A stretch of DNA of 64,000 nt from Jaltomata sinuosa. Lineage: Eukaryota; Streptophyta; Magnoliopsida; Solanales; Solanaceae. The stretch covers positions 62,001 through 126,000 of the forward strand of contig QJPP01000815.1 in the NCBI GenBank assembly GCA_003996215.1. The letters run 5' to 3'. The translations under genes and the position numbers were made by a program. Shown one piece after another: positions 44,305 to 55,140 of the stretch (the stretch's first letter is position 1; each line of letters opens with the position of its first letter). The notes under the pieces were generated by a model. It saw only the letters and a program-made list of their open reading frames with translations, ran no database searches and had not been told where the DNA came from.

Positions 44305-46792
44305 TGTAACGATCAGGTTCGTCGTTATGTTAATTTTCCTGATTTCATAAATTTGGGCAAAATGATTAAAAATTCATTCGGGGTAAGTAGGGTGACGTCA
44401 TGGAAATTTTTTCTAATTTTTGGAAATAATCCAGGCCGACGTCACTCTGCTATAGAGGTAATTATTTCGCTATAGCGGAATCATTATAGCGGAGGAGTAG
44501 ACCGCTATAGCGGAGCTACGGGAGCCAGTAGCCTATGACAGGATTTTATTAAAAAGTCTCTTCTCCTCAGTTGGAAAACATACGAGGGTTCCTCCAAAAA
44601 CCCTCTCATGCTTCTCCAAGACTAGGGAATCTTGAGGAGGAGGTTTCATGGATGAAAGGACGCGGAACAATAGATTCCAAGACCATCGTTCAGTCGGGAA
44701 CGCATTCACGGAGCCAGAAATGCACTGTTGTAGCTTCTTGGCATCCAGGTAGGCTAGGTTTTCATGAGTAGTTAGACCTGTTTACTTTTCATACTTGTTG
44801 TATAGTTGAAACGGAGAATCCATGTTTTAGGCCTCCGGTCACGGAGTCTGGCAGATTCGGGATTGGTTGTGTTGATTCTAGGATGTACAGAGTAAATGGA
44901 TGGTCTTGTGATTATGTTATGTGTTTACAATATACATATTGTTGTGATAACATTGATAGATTAAGGTACTAGTATGTCGGAAAGGTTCGGGGAACCGGGG
45001 AAGTGCTTGGGAGTTATGAGAAACGGGAATAGGAAATTCCTAGGTGGGGTTTCAGGAATGTTTATGGTTTCAGACTTAGCGGCAGTCTTGCTAAGGTTGG
45101 AAAAAGGAAGTTGTGTAGCTGCTTATATGATTATGTAAGAAGGGAAAATTCTAGTTACACATGATTAAATAAAAGGGTGAACCGGGGTTAGTCGTCGGGG
45201 GGGAATTAATGGATCGTGTTTACACCCTGGATGGGGTAGGTGATGGCTTATGATTTCTATGACTGTTGTATATTATTGTACTCATATCTAATTGATTGTA
45301 TGAATTACATTTCTTAGGGAAGTTGAGTAGAATGTCTAAGGTTTCTGCTTTACAGTCTTTGATTTGAACGGTATTTGCTTGTTGGTTTACAAGTTGTGTG
45401 TTCATGCATTTGACTGTGGATTATTGACATTCGGTTGGCTCGGGTACCATGCCTGGTACGGGTATAACAAATGATTGGCACGGGTACCATGCCTGGTATG
45501 GGTATAACAATTGGTTGGCACGGGTACCATGCCTGATACGGGTTTACTTTATTGCATATTGCGTTGTTATTGTTGTGTTGCATGGATTGATATTAGTTTC
45601 GTGAGTGGACTGGGTTGTATATTGAAATGTGATAATTGTTATTGGTTCCTTGAGTGAAATGGGTTGTCATGGAATTTTGATATCAATGGGAGGTCCTTGA
45701 GTGGCCGGGAATTTCTATATAACTGTTGTGTTGGTCTTGGGATTAGGCCTGGTTGAGCATTGACACTTAGGTGTTGTTAGAAGGGATCTCGAGGTAGGTC
45801 CAGGCTATGTAAAAGAGGATGGTCAATTACATATATTTATATATATTATTGTCTTGAGTGTGCCTAGATGGTCGGGGATTAATTATGATTAATGACTAAG
45901 GGCCGGTCTCAGTATAGACCAGGGTAGCTTGTTAACACTGAGGGTGGTTAAGGGGATCCTTGGAGGGTCTGGGTCATGTCCTGTAAGGGGGGATTAGATG
46001 TAACTTTAGTGTTGTCATTTAATGTAGCAAAGGTTGGTAGGTGTATTCACGTGGTGGTTAGACTGGGAGGAAGACTGAGAGTCTAGGGTTGTGGTTCTAG
46101 TCGTTGTGAACATATTAGAAGGTTTACTAGAGAATCGTGGAGGGTTGGACCCTAGCGAGTAATGTTATGAGTATAAGTGGTTGGGTTGGGCAATTAGTCG
46201 GGCTAAGTCTGAAGGACAGTTAAAGCAGGGGACTTGGGAAGTCTAGGATATTGAGGCTTGGGAAGCTCAGGGTACGGTGAATTGGGAAAGTCTAAGCTAT
46301 GTTAATTACATTTATGTTTTCCTGTTTTCTTATATGATGGTAGAAGTGGATTCGGGTCGACCGATGATGCCTACCAATATGTGTGTTTGTACTGACTCTA
46401 CTCTTGCTATACCTTTTTGGTATAGTCTGGTTGCAAGTTGGTAATGTTTCATAGGTTCACGGCGATAAGGATCTCCAGCAGCTTCTGTCTTTGATTTCCA
46501 TGGCGGGAGTTGTGTCTTTTCTCTCTTGTGTCATCTTGTAGTAGCTCTTGTACCTGTTTAGACTAGATCCTAGGGATAGTGTCTTAAAATTGTTGTAAAG
46601 GTTTTCCGCAAGTTCTTATTAGTCTACCTTTTGAACATGTTTTGTAAAAAAAGTTTTTCCTCATGTATAACTGGATTAATTTAATGGGTTACTTTAATTT
46701 TCGCAAGTTACCTGTGAGACGGGTGGTAAGGGTTCATCTATCTAGGTGGTTAGAGTAGGCGCCTGCACGGTCCGGTAGGTTGGGTCGTGACA
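44305..46792 (+). mobile_element. Solo LTR F (gypsy, related to C)
   Basis: It is 2,488 bp, begins TGTAACGATCAGG and ends GGGTCGTGACA. The 5-bp duplication TATTA is exact at 44300-44304 and 46793-46797, so this is a complete solo LTR left by LTR-LTR recombination. The CTATAG cluster is at 44452-44515 and the GGTACC array (three units) at 45433-45543. ORFs inside it are chance. Confidence 0.93.
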
Positions 46793-46797
46793 TATTA

Positions 46798-47045
46798 CTC
46801 CCTCTGTTTTATTTTATTTTACCTACTTTCCATTTTGATCCTTTTAAAAAATAATGACCCTTTCCCTTTTTAGTAACTCTTTAATTCTAACTTTCCACAT
46901 GGCATGTTTAAGATCTCAAGATTAATGGATATTTTGGTATATTTGACATATCTTTAGTTTAACACCACAAGATTCAAAAGTCTTCTTTATTTTGTTAAAC
47001 TTTGTGTCAAGTTAAAACAAATTAATTAATTTGAAACATTGGGAA
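46798..47045. mobile_element. Stowaway-like MITE
   Basis: The left terminus is CTCCCTCTGTTTTATTTTAT and the right end, reversed, reads TTCCCAATGTTTC, both next to TA. The interior (CTAACTTTCCACATGGCATG, AGATTCAAAAGTCTTC) matches a MITE type I know as abundant in Solanaceae. Solo LTR F inserted at its left flank: the F duplication TATTA ends with the MITE's TA. The MITE has no coding capacity; mobility would depend on a mariner-type transposase elsewhere. Confidence 0.82.
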
Positions 47046-47047
47046 TA

Positions 47048-49935
47048 TTAAATTAGCAGTCTAGTATATTAACTGTGGTAAAGGATCATTTATGTGCATC
47101 TAGATCGTAGCCATAGAAGAGTCTAGATAACATGTAATAGCAAGAAAACAACCAAAGAAAGAACCAAACAAGAGGATTTACCAAAACAAGAAATAGTTGA
47201 TATGCACTCATGTATGGTAAAAGAGATTACCTTCGAGAAGCAAGAACTTGTTGCCACTAACGACTTGAGATGTGCTTATATTACTTTCTTATTACCTCTA
47301 TTAGCATCAAAAACCTAGTAAAAATCAACACACTAGATGATAAAATTTTCTTGTAAAGCTAAATTTTAAAAAAAGAAGTTCAAAATTTTAAAATTGGATA
47401 ACTTGTCTAGTAGTGCTTCCATTTTTTTGAGGCCTGCTTAATTAACTTACAATCTCTAAGACTCATTCATAAGAGAAAATCAAATTCGATACCTTAGAAT
47501 CATAGCTAAAAATAGAGTGAATGAAACTAAACTATACCTAGACTAAGGCCACATAAAATTATTTAACTATGATCACTTAACTGGAAACAAACGCATCACA
47601 GTAGCTTCGAAAAAATACCAATCAATTTCTCTTAAAGAATACCAAAATAAAATCTAGAAAGTAAAGCAGTTAATCTGTGACATGTGTATTAAACTAGGTA
47701 ATAGCTAGTTTAGAAATTTAAACACACAAGTTCCTGTAGAACACTCGAAATAGTTGAAATTGATGAAAGAGCTTGAGGATTACCTTGTGTAGAGTAATGA
47801 AATGGGGATTTTTGAGACGTAGATGATCACCTTACAAAACTCGAACACTTTGACTAATAGAGAATAATTTGAACCCAGATGAAAGAGTGAGGAAAGAAAA
47901 TAGTTACCAGTTTCAAACTTAAGCTATCAAAGATTGTTAATATACATATATCCCTAAAGTTTCATGATTGTTCAATGGTCTACTCATAATAGCTGAATCA
48001 TTATCATTAGTCAATTACAGTATGGACAATAATTACAGTAAGATGTTAATATGTGAATTCATTTAACTAACTATTGAACCATTATTTTGTTTTATACAAC
48101 CACTAATAAAATACAGAGTTAAATTAACATCTTAAACCCCTTCATGATCACGAGAAAACCTCCATATGTCATATATGTATTATCTCCTACACATTTATAT
48201 AAGAAGTCATTTCTACCGCAATTGGTTCTATGATTTTCTTCCCTGCAAATTAATCAAGCAGGGTTGAAACCCCTCATGAAAGAATTACCATACAACTAAG
48301 AAAACAAGCCCTTTCAATATCTATAGAAGATGAGGAGGAGTACACATGAAACATTAGGCTTATCTTGCCATTATAACGTATAGAGTTTAGAAGAGAGAAT
48401 CTTTCATTTTTTCATTACACTAGCAGAAAAAATCTTAATGAGATATTGGCACAGGATAAAATTGTATACTAATGTCTCCAGAATAAAACCCTCTGCCTAG
48501 TATTATAACTTGCAAAGTAAAAGCTTCAACAAAAGACTCCAAGAAAGAAAAAGCAATAGCAACATAAGTATCTCAATAGCAGAGCCATCTCCTTGAAAGT
48601 CAAATCCAAGCTGAGTTAAATCATTGGCATATTAGTCCTGAATGCCAAGGCTAATGACATTGTTAGTTAAAGAACGACCTAATAGATCAAGTCAAGAGAA
48701 CTTAATTAAAAAAGTTTCCAAAAATAAAACTAAGAATTATTGAATTGAAAATGCCTAACTTTTCCCCAATTAAATGGAACAAAAGAAAATGACTTTTATG
48801 AGCATATGAATGACAAGTACCCATTAGAAATTCAAGTGAGAGAAAGTAAATATACTTAGGACTTTCTTCTTAAAATATGGGTGAGTATCATGCCATCGCT
48901 CAATAAGCCGATCCTTGACACTATGCACTAATCCCTGCATTGTCCATACTTTATCAGTATCAGCTACTAAGTAATATGAAAAGCATAATATATAAACAGA
49001 TAGTATACTTGACCTCAGCTAGCAAGTAAGCACTCTAACTTTGAGAGTACACATCTGGACCCCTCAACTTGATCAGAAAAAGCATCTAAATAGAACTTGG
49101 ATTGCATGATTCTGATTGATAACTTTCACACTCAACATAAGAGAAATGTAGATGTTGCTACAACATGCTTTATCGCCTTCACTAGGAAACTCCTTTTCTT
49201 TGGATTTTCCTGTTCTTCAGATGGAAAAGAGATATGGTTATGTTCAGAGTAAAAATTCTCTTTTCATACTTAAAACTTTGGACAGATCGAAATCATGGAT
49301 GCTTGATGGAAAATAAGAACACATATCTCTAGTGAAGTTTACATGTCCTTACAACTTTCATTGAACAATAATCAAAGTACTGAGAGAGAGATTCAATCAT
49401 TAAAAAACTGCCAAGACTCTAATTTTCTAAAAGTAAAGGAAAATTCTAATTTTATCTCCACGATTCAAAAAGATATCACACGCATTTGACTAATATTAAA
49501 GAGTGAGAGCAAGCTATTACGTTAGTCTTATAACAAATCAACTAGTTATTCTAGATTATAATATAATGAGAATTATATATTTATCTTCTTTCAAGAGAAC
49601 TTTAACAAGAGATTTGACATGTAAATATTCAGAATATAAGAATGTGTTCCACATAATACTATTTGAACACTACATATTTACATTAAGCATATCTGAAAGT
49701 CCCTACCTAAAATATTTTGTGGACATTTACATTAAAACCTGAACCAATCTTCTAGAAATTATACAGTAAGAAAACACATGTCCAGATTATTACTAAAGAG
49801 GTAAAGTCATGTAGTATCGATGTTCGATACAATACCATTAGTGCGGTATAAAAATGGACTAGAAAACTACTAGTAGGGTTAATGAATTCAATAGAGGAAT
49901 TTATGAACATATTTTGAAGGGAGACGTCAAAATAG
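47048..49935. other. Unassigned AT-rich interval, about 2.9 kb
   Basis: This is the longest stretch without any recognisable element. It has no ORF above 79 codons (49503-49742, no recognisable motif), no splice-consistent coding series and no visible long repeats. It may be old intergenic DNA or very decayed element sequence. Confidence 0.5.
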
Positions 49936-49974
49936 CACTACAAAAGAAAAGCTAAAAAGAGACGTCCAAGAGAG

Positions 49975-50262
49975 ACGTTATCCATCGCTTTTTTGACCAA
50001 AAGCGATGGAAAAGTGACGGACTCACTTACGTGGGAAAATGGTCAGTCACTTTTCCAAAAGTAATGGACGGCGTCACTTTAAAAGCGACGGACACCTTCG
50101 CAAATTAAAAAGTCACGACCTTTTTTTTTCCCAGAAAAGCGACGTTGTCCGTCACTTTGTTCTTAAACTTAAAGAATAAAGCGACGGACAACGTCACTTT
50201 TTCTGGTAAATTTTTTTCAGAAAAGCGACGGACAAAAGAGACCCTGTCCGTCGCTTTTCTGC
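49975..50262. repeat. CACTA subterminal repeat region with stacked hairpins
   Basis: The motif AAAAGCGACGGACA and its reverse recur many times. A perfect 17-bp inverted repeat (arms 50218-50234 and 50245-50261, loop 10) lies beside a near-perfect arm pair of about 34 bp (50131-50164 and 50172-50206). A third lies at 49980-50010. In characterised CACTA elements such subterminal repeats bind the accessory protein TnpA; that role here is inferred. Confidence 0.9.
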
Positions 50263-50514
50263 ATTTTTTCCAGCTGTAAAATCTACATTTTTAATATGCA
50301 CCACCTTCCATTTATAAAACTAATTCAAATATTGCCCAAATCAGCACTAATTGTTGCCACAACATTCATAAAGCAACTACAACATCAACAAGAAACTAAA
50401 TATGAAGTAAAACATTCATTAAATACATAAAAGATCCACCCAAAGGACCTAAAAGTATTTCAAAACATAAAAGTACAAAATCATAAATAAAGTATCAAAA
50501 AGTTAATGCAAACT

Positions 50515-50875
50515 ACAAGAAAGTCAAACCAAGCGGTTCTTTGAGAGACTCGATAGTCTTGCACATATCTTTATCTTTCTCCATTTGTTGTCTCTCAAAA
50601 TCTTCCAAGGCATAAGTTGTGTGATCTGTCATCACCTGATGATATCTGTATGCAAATTTATATTAAAATATATAAAAAATATCATAAGTATTAAAGAAGA
50701 CCATAATTATAAGTATTAAAGAAATTAAAATCATAATCATAAGTATAAACAAATTTACATACTAGTCCATATTCTCCCAATCTTCGTCCTCACTTGATTC
50801 ATTTTCATCGGTCTCCCATTCTTCCTCATCAGTTATTTTATTTTCATCATCCAATTCTTCCTCCTCAGTTATTTA
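50515..50875 (-). pseudogene. Possible 3' exons of the CACTA transposase gene
   Basis: An acidic reading (EEEELDDENKITDEEEWE, 50870-50765) continues from the DUF4216 part after one stop. After a possible intron (donor GTATGT near 50760, acceptor CATACAG near 50650), a second reading MTDHTTYALEDFERQQ and KDKDMCKTIESLKE lies at 50630-50525. Splice sites are by eye only. Confidence 0.4.
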
Positions 50876-51540
50876 TTCCACAAGATTTGCGATGGCAATT
50901 AACTCATCATTAGAAACTTCTTCTAATATGTGTTGAGGATGTTCTAGATTGTTTTCAAACTCAGCATCCACTTCTTGATGAACAACTGCAACATCATTCT
51001 GGTACGTCATATCTAACATATTCTCAATCTCAATCCTACCCACAGGCTTAGTTTTTATGATCACCCACCAATCAACCTTATCTTTGCACAATGGATATGG
51101 GGCATAATACACCTGCTTAATATTTTGTGCAATGTTAAAAGGATCATAGCGACTATATTGTCTCGTGTACTTTACTTTAATTGTATTATATTGTTGATTC
51201 ACTCTGGTACCTCTATGTGAAGGATCAAATCACTTGCACCGAAATAGTGCTATCTTTTTTCCGGCCAACCAGGATATTTAACTTTAATAATCTCTTGTAT
51301 GACACCATAATATTCAACAGTTTGTCCATTAACTTCGACATCACCTTGAATGCACACTCCGCTATTATTAGTTTTCTTATACTTAGAAACTTCTTCAGTT
51401 TGAAACTTGAAGCCATTCCCACAATACTTAATAATCGTCTGAATTTGACTTTCAGGCCTAAGTGCAATATCTCTCACCAATTGTGGATGTTCGACAATAT
51501 TATATTCATAAAAACCTACAAATTAAATTTTAGTAAATGA
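50873..51540 (-). pseudogene. CACTA transposase gene, DUF4216-like C-terminal part
   Basis: The readings are MVRDIALRPESQIQTI, then in another frame GVIQEIIKVKYPGWPEK (51480-51250), then INNIIKVKYTRQYSRYDPF and IKQVYYAPYPLCKDKVDWW (51202-50873). The order of new-fact statements (GVCIQGDVEVNGQTVEYYG, then the YAPYP...WWVI core) fits DUF4216, which follows the TNP2 core in plant CACTA proteins. Its molecular function is not established. Two frameshifts are visible. Confidence 0.78.
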
Positions 51541-51769
51541 GTATATTGTACATGTTCATTCAATATTAAGCGTAAATGAGTAAATGAGCTTTTACACACA
51601 CATATTTTTTCAGCCAATCAAAAAAGTTTGTATATATGGCATCATTATCCATATGCTTACGAATTTACTGTTAAGTGTACATTGAGATATTTTGTTAGTT
51701 TAACACTTAATATTTAAATTCATGTAATTTGATAACATAATTCAATAAGACTTACTTAAGATATGATTG

Positions 51770-52060
51770 AATCTCGGAATAATTGACCAAAATATGTGTC
51801 ACAGTTGATTGCTTTTCAACACTAGTGAAACCTCGCCTTTGACATTTTTTAGATCCTCGCCCAGGTTGATTAAAAATTAAAATTGGTCCAAACATAGGAT
51901 CACCATCACCGTCATCATTGCGATTGACCGTATTTCTCTAACATAGCACTTCATTCCTGAAGTAGTAAGAACAAAAATGAGCAGTTTTTCTTGCAAGATA
52001 AGCTTCACAAATTGATCCTTCGATCTTTCCCTTTACTTAATAGTTTGTTTGCACTTGCCA
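51770..52060 (-). pseudogene. CACTA transposase gene, DUF4218-like end
   Basis: The readings are EGSICEAYLARKTAHFCSYY (about 52025-51965) and RGFTSVEKQSTVTHILVNYS (about 51845-51785). AYL...FCSYYF is typical of the region between TNP2 and DUF4216. It is interrupted by a stop near 51950. Confidence 0.7.
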
Positions 52061-52139
52061 ATTGTCCTATATAATTGCATGTTGGCTAATTAATATTATA
52101 CATTTAATAAAGAATAACAAAAACAATAAAGTTTCATTA

Positions 52140-53580
52140 CCTCTCGAATGGATTCATCCACCTTGTTTGAACTGGGGCCCCAAAGAGTGCCTCTTCTACA
52201 AGGTGAACTGGAAGATGCTCCATCACATCAAAAAGCCACATAGAAAGATCTTCTCCAACTTAGTGGTGATGACAGGAATATTTTGCTTCATCCTTTCCAA
52301 GCTACTCTCTAACAAAGTGTTAGAACACAATTTTTTGAAGAACAGACTTATTTCTATGATTGGTTTCCATATCTTGTCGGTTAGGTAGCTAAATATGATA
52401 GGAATCAGAGTTGCCATGAAAATATGATAATCATGGCTTTTCATACCAATTAATTTTCCTTCATCCATATCTGTCCTCTTTCCCAAATTCAAAGCATAGC
52501 CCTCGGGCATTATCAAATTCTTCATCCACTAATAAATTTCTTTTTTCTCATCCAATGTGAATGAAAAACTTGCTTTGGGCTTAACCACTTTACCATTTCT
52601 CATTTTCTGCAACCACAACTCCTTTCTCCAACAATATTCCTTTAAGTCCATTCTAGCTTTTGGATTGTCTTTTGTCTTGCCCTTAACATCCATTTCTATG
52701 TGGAACAAATTATCAAAATATTTTTTTTCAATGTGCATCACATCAAAATTATGTCATAGAATATTATCATTCCAATACGGTAATTCCCAAAATATGCTTT
52801 GTTTGGTCCAATTATGTTCAACACCATATCCAGGAAGTCTAGAACTCTCTCCCAAATCTATAATTTTAGGCAACTGACTAACTCTCACCCAAATCTGATG
52901 TCCTGGAAGTGATGGAGGTGGCGGGTCTTTTTCAACCTTATTCTTTCTGAATGTTTTTTTCATATTTCTAAACTTGTGGTCCAATGGAAAAAACTGACGG
53001 TGACAATCAAACCATCAATTTTTTTGGCCATGCTTTAAAGTGAATGCTTTAGAATTTTCCATGCAATGCGGGCAAGCTAACATTACAGCAGTCATCCAAC
53101 CCGACAATATCCCATACGCAGGAAAATCATTAATAGTCCATATTAATGAAGCATGTATAATAAAACATTTGTTTAGTGGATATATCGTATGTCACTACAT
53201 AGTCAAACCACAATTATTTTAGCTCTTCTATCAATGGCTGCAGATAGACATCAATCAAACTTTTTGGACTATGGGGACCTGGGATAATACAACTTAGAAA
53301 TATGTAGGGACTTGTCATACATATTTCAAGCGGGAGATTATACAGAGTAAGAAATACAGGCCAGCAAGAATAAGGTGCAACATTATTAGAGAATGGTGTA
53401 AAACCATCTGCACAAAATCTCAATCTAACATTTCTTGGTTCTCTAGCAAAATCAAGATATGTCTATCGAAATGCTTCCAAGCTTCTCCATCTGATGGATG
53501 AGACAAGACACTCGGTGGCTTTCTATTTTCACGATGTCATCTCATATGTGGGGCAGAACTTATTGAAGCGTACAACCTCT
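52140..53580 (-). pseudogene. CACTA TNP2 transposase core, decayed
   Basis: TNP2-type proteins cut and rejoin CACTA ends. From the minus strand, in order: FCADGFTPFSN and WPVFLTLYNLP with SCIIPGPHSPKSLIDVYLQP (53423-53214), PPSLPGHQIW and LPGYGVEHNW with FWELPYW (52984-52754), MHIEKKYFDNLFHIEMDVKG and ARMDLKEYC (52741-52529), then MPEGYALNLGKRTDMDEGKL, KSHDYHIFMATLIPI and LSLFFKKLCSNTL-type readings (52525-52223). The order and motifs match the TNP2 family. Several stops and frameshifts make it a pseudogene, although blocks of 70-100 codons remain open, so decay is moderate. Confidence 0.9.
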
Positions 53581-54158
53581 TTAACCTAGGTATAGAGGTA
53601 GATAGTTCATCGTCTTAATTAGAACCATCTTTCTACCAGGAGTTTGCTTATACCAAACATGTCCACAAAACTTACAATTATCAAGATGATCATCATACTT
53701 ATAGAACAACTTGCAACCATTTACACAATAACTAATTCTATCATATGACAATCCTAACTTGGAAACCAATTTCTTTGCTTTATTGAAATTCTTAGGTATC
53801 TTCAACTCTGGATTATTAACTACATCCCCCACAATATCAACTACAGAGTCCATAAGAGTTTGAGGAGAACTCCAATCTGAATTGATACTCAATAGTCTAA
53901 CTGTAATTGACAAAGCAGAATGCGGATTCCCTTTACATAATGGACGATTACCCTTTTGTAATTGTTTATAGAAGCGTTTTGCTTCTTCATAGGAGCTTCT
54001 TCTAAATACTCTTCGGGTTCCATTCCATTTTGAACCCCAAAAGCATTATTAACCATTTCATGCACTATATCGTAGTCAATCCTATCATCTTGAGACCTAT
54101 CATGTTCAACCCTATTATATTCATTCGTAGGCAGCAAATTATAAAATATACCATTCAA
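53581..54158 (-). pseudogene. CACTA transposase, N-terminal half upstream of TNP2 core
   Basis: One block reads DDRIDYDIVHEMVNNAFGVQ (54090-54035). After a frameshift, LSITVRLLSINSDWS, IPKNFNKAKKLVSKLGLSYD and ISYCVNGCKLFYKYDDHLDN with CKFCGHVWYK (53913-53640) follow. The CxxC-type end (NCKFCGHVWY) is the usual zinc-binding-like junction before the TNP2 core. One clear frameshift lies near 53900. Confidence 0.85.
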
Positions 54159-54179
54159 ATCATTTTCTCACCATGATCA

Positions 54180-54419
54180 ACTCACACAAAATATCTAGGC
54201 TTAAATCCATTACGATAGAGATGAACAAGAACTGTATCTGGATTAAAAAAACATCATGCACTGACATTTACTACAAGGACATCTAACCATAACATGACTT
54301 TGATAGTTGTCTAGTGACATTGCATGCTCGATAAAACTACTAACTCCTTCAAAAAAACCAGATTTAATAGCACCACCATTTTCATAATACATATCATACA
54401 TCCATAAACGATGATCCAT
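54180..54419 (-). pseudogene. CACTA transposase-associated N-terminal domain
   Basis: The start is the ATG at 54419 (MDHRLWMYDMYYENGGAI). It continues SSFIEHAMSLDNYQSH and MVRCPCSKCQCMMFF, then after a one-base frameshift NPDTVLVHLYRNGFKPRYF and VDHGE. The RCPCxKC and HLYRNGFK motifs match the transposase-associated domain (Pfam Transpos_assoc). This start is the natural N-terminus of the gene, and the minisatellite lies directly upstream. Confidence 0.85.
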
Positions 54420-54456
54420 CTACAAAAATATGAACGATGATCCATCAACATAAACT

Positions 54457-55133
54457 AAAGTTGAAAACTAATTCAAGATTATAACCCGACAATATAAACT
54501 AATTCAAAATTTTCAACTTCACTATCAAATTCAAGAACCTAATTCAACAACCTAAAGTTGAAAACTAATTCAAGATTATAACCCAACAATATAAACTAAT
54601 TCAAAATTTTCAAATTCACTATCAAATTCTAGAACCTAATTCAACAACCTAATGTTGAAAACTAATTCAAGATTATAACCCAACAGTATAAACTAATTCA
54701 AAATTTTCAAATTCACTATCAAATTCAAGAACCTAATTCAACAACCTAAAGTTGAAAACTAATTCAAGATTATAACCCAATAATATAAACTAATTCAAAA
54801 TTTCCAGCTTCACTATCAAATTCAAGAACCTAATTCAACAACCTAAAGTTGAAAACTAATTCAAGATTATAACCCAACAATATAAACTAATTCAAAATTT
54901 CCAAATTCACTATCAAATTCAAGAACCTAATTCAACAACCTAAAGTTGAGAACTAATTCAAGATTATAACCCAACAATATAAACTAATTCAAAATTTCCA
55001 AATTCACTATCAAATTCAAGAACCTAATTCAACAACCTAAAGTTGAAAACTAATTCAAGATTATAACCCAACAATATAAACTAATTCAAAATTTTCAAAT
55101 TCAACAACCTAAAGTTAAAAACTAATTCAAGAT
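54457..55133. repeat. 97-bp minisatellite, about seven copies
   Basis: The mark AAAGTTG (or AATGTTG) recurs at 54457, 54554, 54651, 54748, 54845, 54942 and 55039, exactly 97 bp apart, with a shortened copy to about 55133. Each unit contains several AATTCAA motifs. Copies differ by only a few bases. It lies upstream of the transposase start codon and is cut by the gypsy LTR at 55141. Confidence 0.96.
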
Positions 55134-55140
55134 TATAATC

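Larger units (their letters stand above)
49936..55140 (-). mobile_element. CACTA (En/Spm-type) DNA transposon, transposase on minus strand
   Basis: The left terminus CACTACAAAAGAAAAGC at 49936 fits the CACTA superfamily inverted terminal repeat. Hairpin-rich subterminal repeats follow (49975-50262). Then, reading rightwards, come remnants of DUF4216, DUF4218, TNP2 and transposase-associated domains in reverse order, as expected for a minus-strand TNP2 gene. A 97-bp minisatellite lies just upstream of the transposase start. At 55141 a family A gypsy element begins. The right CACTA end is not seen; CACTA-like subterminal DNA at 63890-64000 may be it. Confidence 0.88.

Noticed and set aside
49503..49742. 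79-codon ORF in otherwise unassigned DNA
   Set aside because: No recognisable motif, AT-rich codons, and length expected by chance.
49936..55140. CACTA transposase considered as an intact gene with introns
   Set aside because: Breaks between open blocks fall inside conserved domains without consistent splice sites, for example in the transposase-associated domain and near 53900, so frameshift decay is the simpler explanation.
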